Shown here: piece by piece, positions 50,712 through 63,601 of the stretch | How positions within the stretch are numbered: position 1 is the first letter of the stretch | Layout: the number at the start of each line of letters is the position of its first letter | Assembly: GCA_036250195.1 (NCBI GenBank) | Contig: JAVHZZ010000003.1 | Location: 57,370,289-57,434,288, forward strand | DNA from: Mixophyes australis | Taxonomy: Eukaryota; Chordata; Amphibia; Anura; Limnodynastidae | DNA length: 64,000 nucleotides | Reading direction: 5' to 3' | The notes under the pieces: generated by a model | What the model saw: the letters and a program-made list of their open reading frames with translations, nothing else | The model's database searches: none | What the model was told of the DNA's origin: nothing | Translations under genes and position numbers: made by a program

Positions 50712-53036
50712 CGTATGTTGCACTCACCAAGCAAATATATTTGACATTCAGTAACTACGGTAAACATTTTATATATATACACAGTGGTCGAAGTGGCGAT
50801 ATGGAAAATGTAAGTGAATGGGATTTGATGGTTTTACAATTAAAGCAGATGGAGTAGTGGTGGTATGGGGAACTATCCTATGCAGGCCCACTTTCACAAC
50901 TCTATATACATATCATATATATATTTCATGATATATTGAATTGAGTTAAACATTCCTGCTCTTGCTTTCTTTTTGTTTTTTGCTTCATGCTTTGGTGGCC
51001 TTTGTTAGCATCTCACAATGAAATAAAATGTTCGTATAAAGTAGAAAAGCACTTTACAAGTTATCATAGTTACCACAACATCCTCCGAGCGCCCTCCCTA
51101 ACTGTTATATACTGTGGACAATCCTGTTGCCCCTTCACAGAGGGTGTTGAAGGGAATGGGGGTTTTGCTGGTGTTAGAGGAAATAAATCAGAAGTCCCAC
51201 ACAGCAATTAATTGCACAGGAAATCTTTTCACAATATACTTGTACTTATTTTCATTGTGAGTCTTGGATGGAGGATAATGGGATTACATTAGAGGTTATC
51301 CATTCTAAGCTTATTGTTTTTATCAATGTGAGCATTTACACATCATTGGACAATATGCTTTCTGTGACTGCTCCACCTGCAGCACTGAATACATGTTCAC
51401 ATGACACTATAACATGTACAGGAAAGAGTTTCTATGGCAAAGCTGGATAGTTCTGGTCACTTGTGAAGGTTATTCGGCCAGGGTCACAACCACGTGCAAA
51501 AATTATAGAGCAATTAATTTATGATTCTACCATTTTCACTGGTGAGTAACAATAGGGGGTGAGGGGGTGTGGTGGCAACAGATTAAAACCCCTAACCGCT
51601 ACACCCCATGTCCCATTAATGGTACAGGCCTCCCACTTTAATCCAATAGCAGCAGTCATGTGCTTGAGCCCAGTCACATCCATCCCCAATTCTACTCCTC
51701 AGATCCGATGCCCGTACAGGCCCCAGCAGGTTAGCAGGGTGCCTATATGTTGAGGGTACAATACATTTATGGGCGCATCATATACAAATGGTAACCCTAT
51801 GCCTCCGATTTCCTTGACCTTGCAGCCTTCACTTAAGTGCAGCAGGCACTTTGTTTCACTTAAATCAGAATGGAGCTACTGATAATATAATATCCGACAT
51901 CTACTTATGACCCAGAAAGAACACTAATCCCCATCAGAGCTCCACTACAGACTCTGCGATGCTAAACTTGTTCAACTGAACAACCCCAGAGAGGCAGGAA
52001 ATCATTTACCTGCTCTTCAATTCAGCAGAATGTTATGGTCTGGGGCTTGGCCTTCTTAAAGGGACAGGCACACTAGCTTGATAGTATACAAATTTAAATC
52101 AGATTAACTGCCACTAGATTGTTGAGGCTGCATCACCTAATGGCTCTTCCTCCTGTTTTACAAAAAAATAATAATAATAATCTGCACAATTCCTATCAAT
52201 ATAATTTGGCATTGGTGTTGATACATTTTATCTTTCTTGTGGAAGCAGTTTCAGTTGAGATTTTTGGGAACATACTGAAGCTTTGATTTTTGCTTTATGA
52301 ACTACTGAAGAATTGATATCAGTGATTCTTGGCAAAACAAAAGCACATACACCATTACTGATGTGGCAAAACACTGTCCTCATGTTATTCTTGTAGCATG
52401 GATCTAGTAGAGTAGCAATTTCTGCACGCTTGCTAGTTTCAAGGTATACTGTGAGCCATGACTGTAAACTTCATCTTCTATCATCATCTGATAAAGGGAA
52501 TGACAGAGACTCACGCATTTCATTATCATCTGAACTGAAAACATAGGCTAGCCAGTCCATCACTCCATGTTTTTGAAACATATCTGCAAGACCACTGCAT
52601 TGGCATTAGGATAGTTTAGCAATTAGTTTGGGGGGGTGGGTGCTTGATTTTCTTCACATAGGTCATCATTCTCTGTAATGTAAGTAACTGTATAATAAAC
52701 TTGAAATTGTAGCTTCACAATACAATAAGGGCATTCATTTGAGGGGATGAACAGACTGGTGATAGTGACAAGGGGAGAAAATTGGGAGAGGGAGTGTTGC
52801 CAGTCAGTGCATTGTATGGGTATGTGATCCCTCTATATGGATAAGGTATGAATGTACAGTACAATGGAAAAGTACACAATGTATTAGACTGCAGTAGATT
52901 ATGAGATGAGTCACTATAGAGCTAACTGAGTAGGATGTAATGGAAAAAAATAAACAATTCCGGCAATTCTGCTATTCCGCCCATGTACCAAGTGTGCACA
53001 GAACAGAAGTGAATCAGAGGTCAGGTTACAAGCATA

Positions 53037-53500
53037 ATCAAGTATAAACATTCCCCTAAACGGGTGTAGTACGAGTTAACAAAGTGAAGAAAGCAACATA
53101 TAAAAAACAACTACTTACCTGTAAACAGACACACTGGAAATCCGATGTGACACTTCCAAATGACGTAACTTGCAAGCACGACTTGGATTTTTTTTTTTTT
53201 TAAAACGGCAATGCACAAACACATTTAATTATGGTAATATTAATTGTATTTCTAAGCCTAACCCCTGTCCTCTAACCCTAACCCCTAACGTAAAAGTAAT
53301 ACTTACCTGGATCCATGCATTGCCGCTTTAAAATCCGAAATGTCCAAGTCGCGCTTTCAAGTGGTGTCATTTGGAAGTGTCGCCCTCTCCTTACTTTAGA
53401 TTTCCAGTGTGTCTGTTTACGGGTAAGTAGTTATTTTCTACATGTCGCTTTCTTCACTTTCATATTAATTATTAGGTGGAAACACTGTCTGTGTTTACAT
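53037..53500. mobile_element. Large inverted-repeat (fold-back) element, about 460 bp
   Basis: Left arm from GTGAAGAAAGCAACATATAA through AACTACTTACCTGTAAACAG to ACACTGGAAATCCG. The right arm is the near-complement, GATTTCCAGTGTGTCTGTTT, ACGGGTAAGTAGTT and CGCTTTCTTCACTTTC. An inner pair AAAACGGCAATGCA / TGCATTGCCGCTTT is also present. The centre holds CTAACCCTAACCCCTAACG, similar to telomeric repeat. Confidence 0.85.
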
Positions 53501-53744
53501 CACCGTTAATACGATTACCACCGCCCTAAACCAGTCTAGGAAGAATGAGAGCCAGAAGGGCTGTAACTTCCTTTATAAGGCTATAGACACCTGACATTCG
53601 TTGGCTTCTTTACGTTCCATGCACTGTGAGTGACCTTATTATTCAGGGGGTGTAAATTATCTTACAATTTTTGGCAAATAAAGAACAAATTTGTGAATTA
53701 ATTGATGATGTCTAAATTCAGAATTGGCTTAATCAATTCTCCAT

Positions 53745-54175
53745 ATAGACATACAGATATGGCCCGCTATGTTAGATTTGGTACCAGATATGACTTGCTA
53801 TATTAAAATTGGCACCAGGTATAGCACTACATATGTTAGACATGGCACCAGATATGATTCTACATGTTATACTTAGCACCAGGTATACCTTTGCATTTAA
53901 CCTTGGCACCAGATAAAGCCTTTTGTATTTTACTTGACACCAGACATGGCACAGTTTGTTTTACTTGGCATCAAATACAGTTCTGCATATTACATTTGGC
54001 ACCAGAAGTGGCTCTTGATATAGGATTTGACACCAGGTATTTTTCCAGTATTGCATACTAAGATATGACTCACTTGTGTATGCTTGGTATCAGATAAGGT
54101 TACTCATATTACTTTTTGCTTAAGATATGGTTTACCTATATTGGGCAGCAGATATGTTTCAGCATATTATACGTG
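53745..54175. repeat. Degenerate 31-bp minisatellite, left block
   Basis: Repeats of a unit near CTTGGCACCAGATATGGCTC followed by TCTATATTAGA, about 31 bp long, with many substitutions. At least ten units with readable GGCACCAG cores. Confidence 0.85.
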
Positions 54176-54199
54176 TTAGTTACATTTAGTCACATTTAG

Positions 54200-54326
54200 C
54201 AACTATCCTCTTCTCATCCCACGGTTTGTTTGTTTTACCCAGTTTGTTTAGTACTGTGCTTGTCCCCAATTGTAAAGCGCTACGGAATTTGCTGGCGCTA
54301 TATAAATAAATGTTGATGATGATGAT
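54200..54326 (+). mobile_element. L2-type LINE 3' tail fragment
   Basis: CCCAATTGTAAAGCGCTACG, then TGGCGCTATATAAATAAATG and (ATG)n: the terminal part only. Abuts the oppositely oriented copy at 54327. Confidence 0.7.
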
Positions 54327-54935
54327 TGTTTATTTGTAGGGCGCCACAAAACTCAGCAATTTTGAACAGTCATTGTTACAAATCATTCAAAATACAATCG
54401 CACAAAAGCAGAATGAGTACAGACGAGGTTGACTAAGTAGGTGGAAACATGAGGCAAAGGGTACAGAGGGCCCTTACAGATAGAGGTAGAGGGTAATACT
54501 GAGGTAATAGGAGTTTGTGGGACACAGGGTGGGCACAGGGAGTGAGCTGGTAGAACATGCAGAGGGAGTAGTATCAGTTTGGGGTAGGAGAGGCTATAGT
54601 GCAGGTGGGTTTTGAGAGAGTGCTTAAAAGATTGATCATTGGGAGAGATTCTGATCTGGTGGGGTAGGGAGTTCCAGGAGTGGGGAGCAGCACAGGAGAA
54701 GTCTTGAAGGCAGGAGTGAGAGGTGGTTACCAGAGAGGAGGAGAGGTGTAGGTCAGAGGCAGATTGCCTAAGGCAAGAGGGAGTATATCTCGTGATGAGG
54801 TCAGAGATGTATGAAGGGGAGGAATTGGGTAGGTCCTTGAAGGTGAGATGCTTGAATGTAATTCTGGAGGAAATTGGGAGCCAGTGCAAGGGTTTGCAGA
54901 ATGGTGCAGTAGGTGTGGAGCAGCGAGAGACAAAC
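54327..54935 (-). pseudogene. L2-type LINE, 5'-truncated 3' end
   Basis: The - strand 54889-54383 stays open for 168 codons and encodes the C-terminal end of an L2-like reverse transcriptase: MHWLPISSRITFKHLTFKDL, SPSYISDLITRYTPSC, LQDFSCAAPHSWNSLPHQIR and FKHSLKTHLHYS. The 3' end points left (complement of AGGGCGCCACAAAACTCAGC). It splits the minisatellite together with 54200-54326. Confidence 0.82.
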
Positions 54936-54989
54936 TGTTATACAAGTTATTTACGTTTTCACAAATATAATTTTCAGTAGATAATGCTT

Positions 54990-55670
54990 TGTATATTATT
55001 ACATTACCATATCTCTGGAAACAGACATAGATCACTATATTAGACTTGTTTCGGCTCTGCATATGTCAGATTTAGCATGAGATATGGCTCGTATTAGAAT
55101 TGGCACCAGGTATGACTTTTTAAATTAAATGTGGCGCCAGTTATGACTGCCTATGATATTATTAAATATGGTCCTGGATATGATAGAATTGGCAACTGAT
55201 ATGGGTTGCTATATTAGACTTGGTGTCAGATCTGGTATGCTATATTAGTCTTGCCAACAGATATGGCTCTCTATATAAGTCTTGGCACCACAGATAACTG
55301 CATAAGATAGACTTGGCACCAGATATGGCTCTCTATATTAGTCTTGGCAGAAGGTCTGGCGTTCTATATTAGACTCAGCACCAGATGAAAACTTCATATT
55401 ACACTTGGCACCAAATAAGACTCTGCAAAATAGGTTTAATAAAAGGCATGGCTTTGTATAGTAGACTTGGCACCAAGTACGGTTCTCTATATTAGACTTG
55501 ACACAGGATATGTTCTTTTATATTTTAGTTGGCTCCAGATCTTTTTCATTATATTATACTTAGACCTAGAGATAACTCGGCTATGTAAGCCTGGCACAGA
55601 TTTGACCACTTGGCACCAATTATGGCAATTCATATTATACTTGGCCCCAGATATGGCTCATGTTGTATAC
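54990..55670. repeat. Degenerate 31-bp minisatellite, right block
   Basis: Same unit as 53745-54175. The clearest stretch is 55310-55440, with consecutive copies of about 31 bp (CTTGGCACCAGATATGGCTC, CTTGGCAGAAGGTCTGG, CTTGGCACCAAATAAG). About 20 units, variably mutated. Confidence 0.88.
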
Positions 55671-55972
55671 TAATGATCTGTGGACTAAATGAATGAATAT
55701 TTGCAGGCCATTAGATATTGTTTCCTAAATTGTTTCATAAAATTTGGATTAACTGATGAGAAGTAAATTGACAGATGGGATGATCATTGTACCACACTAT
55801 GGTAAGTGATGAAAATACTCTGTACAAGCAATATGAGTGACAACCATTGTATAGAACCATATAATTATTACTACTTAGCTGGATTTTGTAAGTACCTATA
55901 TCTACTATGTAAGTGTAGAATTTAGAATACATTAAATATGTAATACAATTCTAAATATTTACTTTTATGTAG

Positions 55973-56107
55973 ATCCCTCACGAAATGAGAAGAAAGAGAG
56001 CAAGTGTCCCACCCCCGGCTGCGATGGAACAGGTCATGTGACTGGCTTATATCCTCATCACCGGAGTCTATCGGGCTGCCCACACAAAGATAGGGTACCT
56101 CCAGAAA
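55973..56107 (+). CDS. MYT1L: MYT1L exon C: complete CCHHC zinc finger 2
   Basis: 135 bp, between acceptor TTTTATGTAG and donor GAAA|GTAAGT. It encodes [11 protein letters not shown], then finger 2 ([14 protein letters not shown] ... HHRSLSGC), then PHKDRVPPE. The zinc ligands follow C-X4-C-X4-H-X7-H-X5-C, as in all MYT-family fingers, and all five Cys/His positions are present. Such fingers recognise an AAGTT-type core (family knowledge). Unlike fingers 1 and 3, the whole finger is in one exon. Too short to be called as an ORF alone; found from the reading frame carried over from exon B. It ends in phase 1 (A|TT, Ile). Confidence 0.96.
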
Positions 56108-56600
56108 GTAAGTTATGTGCAGAAAATATCAGCAGACTCATAGATGCAATATTAACTGTGCATGCCAGAATAAATAACATATGTTTGTAATGAAAAATGA
56201 CTTGGTAATTGTAATTTGTGTGAAGAGAGTAAAGTAAATGTCGAAAAAAAAGTAGGGTGAGTTTATATTTAGAATACGTTTATGCAGTGTGCTTAGAGTG
56301 GTGTTCCACCTTCAGGTTACTTTTATTTATTGGTTTCTGTGTGTCCTCCTGCAACATTTATTAAGTACACCCTGTAGCTCCTTTATTTTAGCTTCCATCT
56401 GTGCCTCTTTCAGCCACAACATAATACCATCAAGCAGAGTTATTTATTTCCAATGCTCTGGGTTACGACCTAGCTGTGCCATACTCTCTGCATTGGCTAC
56501 GGATCTATATCCAGAGAGCAGCTTTGTGTTTTATCCTAGGAAATCTAAAATAAATGAAACATATGAAAAGAACAGAACAGAAGCAGTTAGGAAGAAAAAG

Positions 56601-56642
<42 letters not shown>
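56601..56642. repeat. (TA)n microsatellite
   Basis: About 21 uninterrupted TA units. Confidence 0.97.
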
Positions 56643-56644
<2 letters not shown>

Positions 56645-56714
56645 AGTAAAACTTGCAAGAGGGCACATATAGGCCAATAAATTAAAGCCATCTGGAGGTG
56701 AGAACCTACATTAT

Positions 56715-56861
56715 GCACCTGATTCATTTTCGGACATAAGTCCGTTTGCGTGCAGTATTTTGCGTGCAATAGCTCTGCGTATGCTCCGCAATAGACCTTA
56801 GGCCAATGAATGCAACTGCATGCCATTCATGTCTGATGCAAATGACACTTACGGGGGTCGG
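56715..56861. mobile_element. Left half of a CCTGATTC-type MITE, cut by a hAT-like element
   Basis: CACCTGATTCATTTTCGG, then GCAGTATTTTGCGTGCAATA and GCTCTGCGTATGC, correspond to the left part of the element at 62946-63420 (GCCTGATTCGTTAAGG, ATTATTTTGCATTATAT, GCTCTGTGCATGC). The right half is absent; the sequence changes at the CAGGGGCAAACGCAGG end of the neighbouring element. Confidence 0.6.
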
Positions 56862-57235
56862 CAGGGGCAAACGCAGGATTTTTAAGGGGGGGTTTCCTCC
56901 CCCCCAAAAAAATATAGAGAGAGAGCTGCTGCGCATGCGGCCACGCATGCGCAGCAGCTCCATTTAGGCGATGCTGTACTGTACAGCAGCTGCGGCGCTG
57001 TCAAAGAAGCATCCGCGGCGGTGCTGTATTGTAGAACAATACAGCACCGCCGCGGACGCTTCTGTGACAGCTCCGCGGCTGCTGTACAGTACAGTGCTGC
57101 TGTGTAGGAGCAATGTCTAGTGCCCGTTCGTTCGCGCAGGGGGGGGGGGGGGTGCAACATGAGGTTGGGGGTTCGCCGCTTCCAAAAGAAGGGAGAAGCG
57201 CCCTTGAGGCTCACTCTGAACCTGCGTTGTAGGAG
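56862..57235. mobile_element. GC-rich hAT-like fold-back element
   Basis: Starts CAGGGGCAAACGCAGGATTT. AACCTGCGTTGTAGGAG near 57220-57236 could be the degraded opposite end. Inside is a large palindrome about 56970-57095 with a perfect 20-bp-arm hairpin at 57013-57055, and a second one (GCTGCTGCGCATGCG / CGCATGCGCAGCAGC) at 56925-56958. No target duplication could be confirmed. Confidence 0.6.
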
Positions 57236-59021
57236 AGCCCAGCACACTTGAGTGAATAAAATGTCTCCTTTATTAAATCATTCGTAAAACATACATGATC
57301 CCAATATTTCAGTTCTGCAGCTGAACAACAAATCATTAATCAAAAGTGCATATTTAGCCTCAATTCCAGTGTTATAAATGTGCAGGATAAGTGTGTCAAT
57401 GGGTTAGTTCCCATATTTAAAGCAATATGTGCAATTTTTATTATTAGGAAATCCTACTTGTACAAGGACGAGAGTTGAAACGTCCACTTTACATTGCATT
57501 GCATTATCAGATGCACATTTGCCATAAGGTGTCTGCCCGTTTCAGCAAATGCACATGGTTAGCAATGCCCATAGTTTAAAAATAGACATGTTTATGTGAA
57601 GGGCTCGATGTCTGTTATGAAACGCACAACTTATATACGGAGGAGGCGAGTCGTGGGGAAAACAGCTGAAGAATCAGCTGGGAAATAATGAGTGTCTGGT
57701 GGAGAGACTGCACTGCTATTAACACATGTAATAAATAGATAATTGAATAGCTGAACAAGAGTCAAATATGCCAACATATTTACCAAAACCTGAATATATT
57801 GTTAATATAAATGACTAGCAGAATACACAAATACTAGTTATAATGTGTATTGATGAGAAACCTATACTAGGAAGTACTGTATACCTGCAAGTAAAAAAAA
57901 CATGAACTCATAAATAGTATAATATTCTGCTCCCGGTAAACCCACCCAGTGTTAATGCTTTTGAATTATAGAATCACCATATCTCTCTTCGTGCCAAAGT
58001 TCTATGGCAATCACCCCCCTTTCCTCCTTGGGTGGCGGGGACATGTGTACAATAAGGGAGACATTAACCGAAGTTGGTGGATGTTTACAAGCTGCAAAAT
58101 ACTTAGCATTAGTGGCGTTCTGCCATTGTTTTATGAAAGGTACCTAAATATAAGAGCAGCATTCTTATATGCTTATTATAAAAGTGTTAGGCTAACAATT
58201 TATAACACAGATAAAACAAAGCATACACAATAAAAGCAGTATTGCATGTGAAATATATCAAATGTTTGATCAATCCATTAAACTTTATTCAAGTAATAAC
58301 ATATTAACCGATGTTACATGTGCCACATATAAACATGTGCCAGGTGAGGGATTCAACCGAGAACCAGGTGAGGTGTATTTGTAGGCCGGCTCAGTTTTTT
58401 ACTAATAAGCTCCTAAGAGAAAGGCATGCAAAGACTAATGCTTTGTTAAAAACCTTAACTATGAGGAGTGAAAGGATCAGTAATGATAAGTCTACCTCCA
58501 TGTAAAGACTGCTCCGCATTAGAAGATGTTAATAGTTATTCACAAGAGATGGATTCAGCCTTGGTCTGGCGGGGTATGCTGGAACTTGCAGTACCACAAC
58601 AGGTGGTAGCTCACAGGTTGTCTACATCTAAAACATAAAATCTTAACAGAAAAAGCTCTATATAGGGCAACGCTTATAATATAAATTGCACATTACTATG
58701 GTATTTTGTAGCATTATCATAACTTAACATCGCAGCATGGGAGATGAGTTCCACACATAAGAAGTATTAAATAGATACATAAAATATACAGTAATTATTA
58801 TTCCACTGTAGATATATGGAAGGTAGGTGAGTGGCTTTATTTCCTGTTTACATATATATATGCTGCAGCGGCGTGATTGTTTTGTTCTGGTCCGCCAGAG
58901 CTTTATGACTGGCTGCCTCATGACAGCCTCAGGTCATGGAGCAACTTTTAGGAAACCAATTGACATTCCCGGTCACGTGACTGGTATAATACCAAATCAC
59001 AGTGATCATGGTATAGCCAAG

Positions 59022-59023
<2 letters not shown>

Positions 59024-59081
<58 letters not shown>
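59024..59081. repeat. (TA)n microsatellite
   Basis: About 28 uninterrupted TA units, 520 bp upstream of exon D. Confidence 0.97.
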
Positions 59082-59085
<4 letters not shown>

Positions 59086-59576
59086 CACTGCTAGCATTAG
59101 TAGATCTACCAATTAGGTAAATGACATTGGTTCTGACTTTTCCATTGAGGAAATTAGCATTGTTTTTAAGCCCAGATTCCCTTCATTTTACGACCCTCCA
59201 AATCTGGGACTGGGACAACCACCTCAGTTTGTCTTATTTATTAGAATAATATATTTTATATACTTTACTTCAATAAAATTACCCTATTCCCAAACTAACC
59301 CTTTATGTTCTCATTAGATAGAATTCCAATGTATTTTAGTTGCTTGGTTTCGTTGCTAAAGTTAAAGTTCACCTAGACTGGCAGAGCTAATGCAGAAAGA
59401 AAATGCTTCAGTTGCTTCAGTTGATCCCGCCATTATGGTGCTACAGTCATGAAGGGGTTAACCAGCAGTCTATGAATTATAGAAGTGGGGGGTAGAACTT
59501 AAATTTCTTAAGTGTTCATATTTTAATAAGCTTTCATTTATTCTACTTATACTGACTTCTCTGTTATCTTTGCTAA

Positions 59577-61139
<1,563 letters not shown>

Positions 61140-61308
61140 TGAGTCTTTTTAGTATAAATAGATGATTAATGTATAGATTCCTGTTGTATATGGAACTAAT
61201 TTATTAACTCAGTTGATAATATAAATAAGCAACATAAATTGAACTCAAAGTCTTAGCAATTTTTTTGGAGCTACTAGACAACGATTCATGTCGGATTGTT
61301 CATGAGTG

Positions 61309-62171
61309 AAGCTGGGCACACACTACAGATAACTTCTCCTAATGTGATATTGTTAACAATTTTGCCAATGACTGAAAGTCCCAATCAGCATGACGATTCT
61401 TGTGTACACACTATACACGTTTTACAAGATTTACCTTCAGACCTGTGCTCTTCATCTGTCATAACTGTCGAATCTAACTCAGATTGTTCACCTGTAAGTA
61501 TCAGTTTATCAGTTATGAGCTCATCAGCTGGAGAGAATAAGAGACACTGCAAGTTCTGCATATACAATTAGCTCTGATTTATTAATTACAAGTCCATATC
61601 TATATAGTACAAAATCACGGATTACAGAAAACTACGCCCCAACAGGTTTTAACCACTCATGCTTCCTTTACATAGATCTTGCTACATTCTCACATTTTCA
61701 CACGGGAATACTCCCCAGGGGAGGGTTGCTTTATCTCCTCTCTGCCACATCCAAGGTCATGGGCATAGATTCTTGCAAACAATGAATAACTCCTACAAAC
61801 TAGCTGTATCTAATCTGTCTTTAAGCTATAAGAGAACAAAATGGCTATAAGGCAACAAGATGGCGCCAGCTTAGCAAAATCACATTTCTCACAACCATCG
61901 GCTGAAAAGATTGGGACTGTGTAAACTCTATGGAGATCTGCCTACACTGCTGGTTTTGAGTGCATACACACTGCAGAATTTTCCCAACATTGTTCCATCG
62001 TTTATAGAGATTTTTTATCTGGTTATAAAATAAAAATCAAATGATACAATATGTTTTGGAACAATAAAACATGATCATCGGAGCGTACACACTAATGCAA
62101 TATCGGAGCGGTCGTTTATCATGTGATGGGCACGATAATTGGGTGAAAAACCTGTAGTGTGTACCCAGCTT
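61309..62171. mobile_element. Terminal-inverted-repeat DNA element, about 860 bp with an insertion
   Basis: Ends AAGCTGGGCACACACTACAG and CTGTAGTGTGTACCCAGCTT are near-perfect inverted repeats. Inner arms also pair in part (CTGAAAGTCCCAATC against GATTGGGACTG). A roughly 400-bp unrelated stretch (61493-61893) lies in the middle. Confidence 0.75.
61493..61893 (-). mobile_element. Candidate solo LTR (endogenous retrovirus-like), inside a DNA element
   Basis: Read on the - strand it starts TGTGAGAAATGTGATTTTGC and ends ACTTACA, giving TG...CA limits. An AATAAA signal (complement at 61578-61583) sits about 85 bp before its end, with a TATATAG about 20 bp upstream of the signal. ACC flanks both sides. 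No internal coding region. Identification is tentative; the 3-bp flank match is short for an LTR. Confidence 0.35.
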
Positions 62172-62496
62172 AACACTGGTGAAGTTTCAAGCTGGTAGTT
62201 CTTTTGTCATGTAAAGGAGTTCTACGTCAAACATAACAGCGCACTTTGAAACTTTATGATGCTTTGACACACTGCTTACAGTTTATGTTCTCAAGAAATA
62301 TAAAACTTAAGACTGTGAAACACTTAAAATAACTGAAATGATAAACTATCACAATAATGAAAATATAACAATAGCTCCACAGATTAAGCTGTTTTGATCA
62401 TTGAAAAGATTTAAAAATTCCTTTCGGAAAAAAACATATTGTCCAAGTATGAAATAATGACAATATATTTTTTTTCTAATTTGTTTAGAGATTATG

Positions 62497-62907
62497 AGCC
62501 TGATGCAGAGTTGGTCACAAATGGGAGTAAGTTACTTTTTGAAAAAAAAAGCGCATGCAAAAATAACATATTTATGGCCATGTGCAGTAGGACCAGTGCT
62601 CAAGATGCATCTGACACGGCATTGGTAGCTGACGGCTCATCATTAGAGCGTATTTGCTTCTGCCCTGTAATAGGTGCAAAAGATACACAACCTAATAGGT
62701 GTATCTGTGTTTCTGCAGGAGCCTATACTGTACTTGGCCTGCACTTGTACCCCCTTTACACCCCCATTCCACCACTCCAGTTGTAAGGAGACGCAAGTGC
62801 CAGATTTGCGCAAGTCTGTATTTTTCATTTGTGGGCATGTGCAATGCAAATCTGGGCAATTTACATTACGCAAACTGGCGTCCACTCAACTCTGCATCAG
62901 GCTCTAC
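62497..62907. mobile_element. MITE, GAGCCTGATGCAGAGTTG family, about 410 bp
   Basis: Exact terminal inverted repeats GAGCCTGATGCAGAGTTG / CAACTCTGCATCAGGCTC. Interior without transposase; its open frames on both strands (up to 115 codons) are not protein-like. Confidence 0.9.
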
Positions 62908-62945
62908 ATGTGCATAGTAAAACATTAAAAGTGACATTAAAATGT

Positions 62946-63420
62946 TGGGCCTGATTCGTTAAGGAACGTAAATGCCGCTCCGTTCATTATTTTGCATTAT
63001 ATCGCTCTGTGCATGCCCGGTACTGGACCATATGCCAGTGAACACAGCAACATTTGCATACGCACGCTAGAACATGTGTTTGCAAACAGCAACAACTGTA
63101 AAAAATTATTTTATGTACAGTAGACATTAATAATATTTTAATAAATTAATTAATTTTTTTTCATTAATCACTATATTATTAACAGTTGACATTAATTAAT
63201 TTATTTTTGTCTGTGTGTTCTGCTGGGACTTTATATTCCACATATGTATTGGACGTATCCTGCAGTGTGTTGTCTCACTGCAGAGCATACCTAGACCCAT
63301 GATCAACAAGAGACGTAGCTTCAGATCCGCTCCTTGCTGAATACGGATTTGCACATGTCCAATATATGTACATTTTCCAAAAAACGCAATTTACGTTAGT
63401 TTGCATGTCTTAATGAATCA
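62946..63420. mobile_element. MITE, GGCCTGATTCGTTAAGG family, about 475 bp
   Basis: Left end GGCCTGATTCGTTAAGGAAC, right end GTCTTAATGAATCAGGC. A second inverted pair lies inside (ACGTAAATGC / GCAATTTACGT). The AT-rich centre (63096-63210) includes repeated TTAATTAAT. Confidence 0.82.
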
Positions 63421-63601
63421 GGCAGTTATCTTTTAATTACTAGGAGAGAAAAATTATAAATACTGACTAAATACTAAAGAACGGACATCAGAATATAATA
63501 GATAAATTTGGTTGACCATTGTCATTCAACATAATGTTGATGCTTCTGTTCATGCATCAATTTTTCTTCTAAAATAAATAGAAACGTGCATGTCATAGTA
63601 A

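Larger units (their letters stand above)
42099..55972 (+). other. MYT1L intron B-C (13.9 kb)
   Basis: Bounded by GTACTA and TATGTAG. Named elements are listed separately. 42099-43168 and 49703-50260 hold nothing recognised. 43346-49373 is AT-rich with a possible hAT-like piece around 44610-45170 (GCAGCCTAGGGCAGGCCTGG ... TCAGGCCCTGATA), a 15-bp near-tandem ATAAATTAATATT(T/A)C repeated three times at 45325-45360, and complex non-repetitive sequence at 45280-45900 and 48760-48990. 50711-53036 holds nothing recognised. Confidence 0.85.

Noticed and set aside
50197..50782. Three overlapping - strand open frames of 160-192 codons with Ser-Ile-Tyr-Leu repeats
   Set aside because: They are the translation of the GATA array in three frames; a tetranucleotide repeat without stops opens every frame.
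53250..53300. Interstitial telomere
   Set aside because: Only a few imperfect CCCTAA-like units inside a fold-back element.
56882..57247. 121-codon - strand open frame rich in Ala and Cys
   Set aside because: Runs through GC-rich palindromes of a hAT-like element; composition follows from the repeats.
62439..62786. 115-codon + strand open frame near exon F, considered as an extra MYT1L exon
   Set aside because: Lies inside a MITE with exact terminal repeats; exons E and F already join in frame without it.
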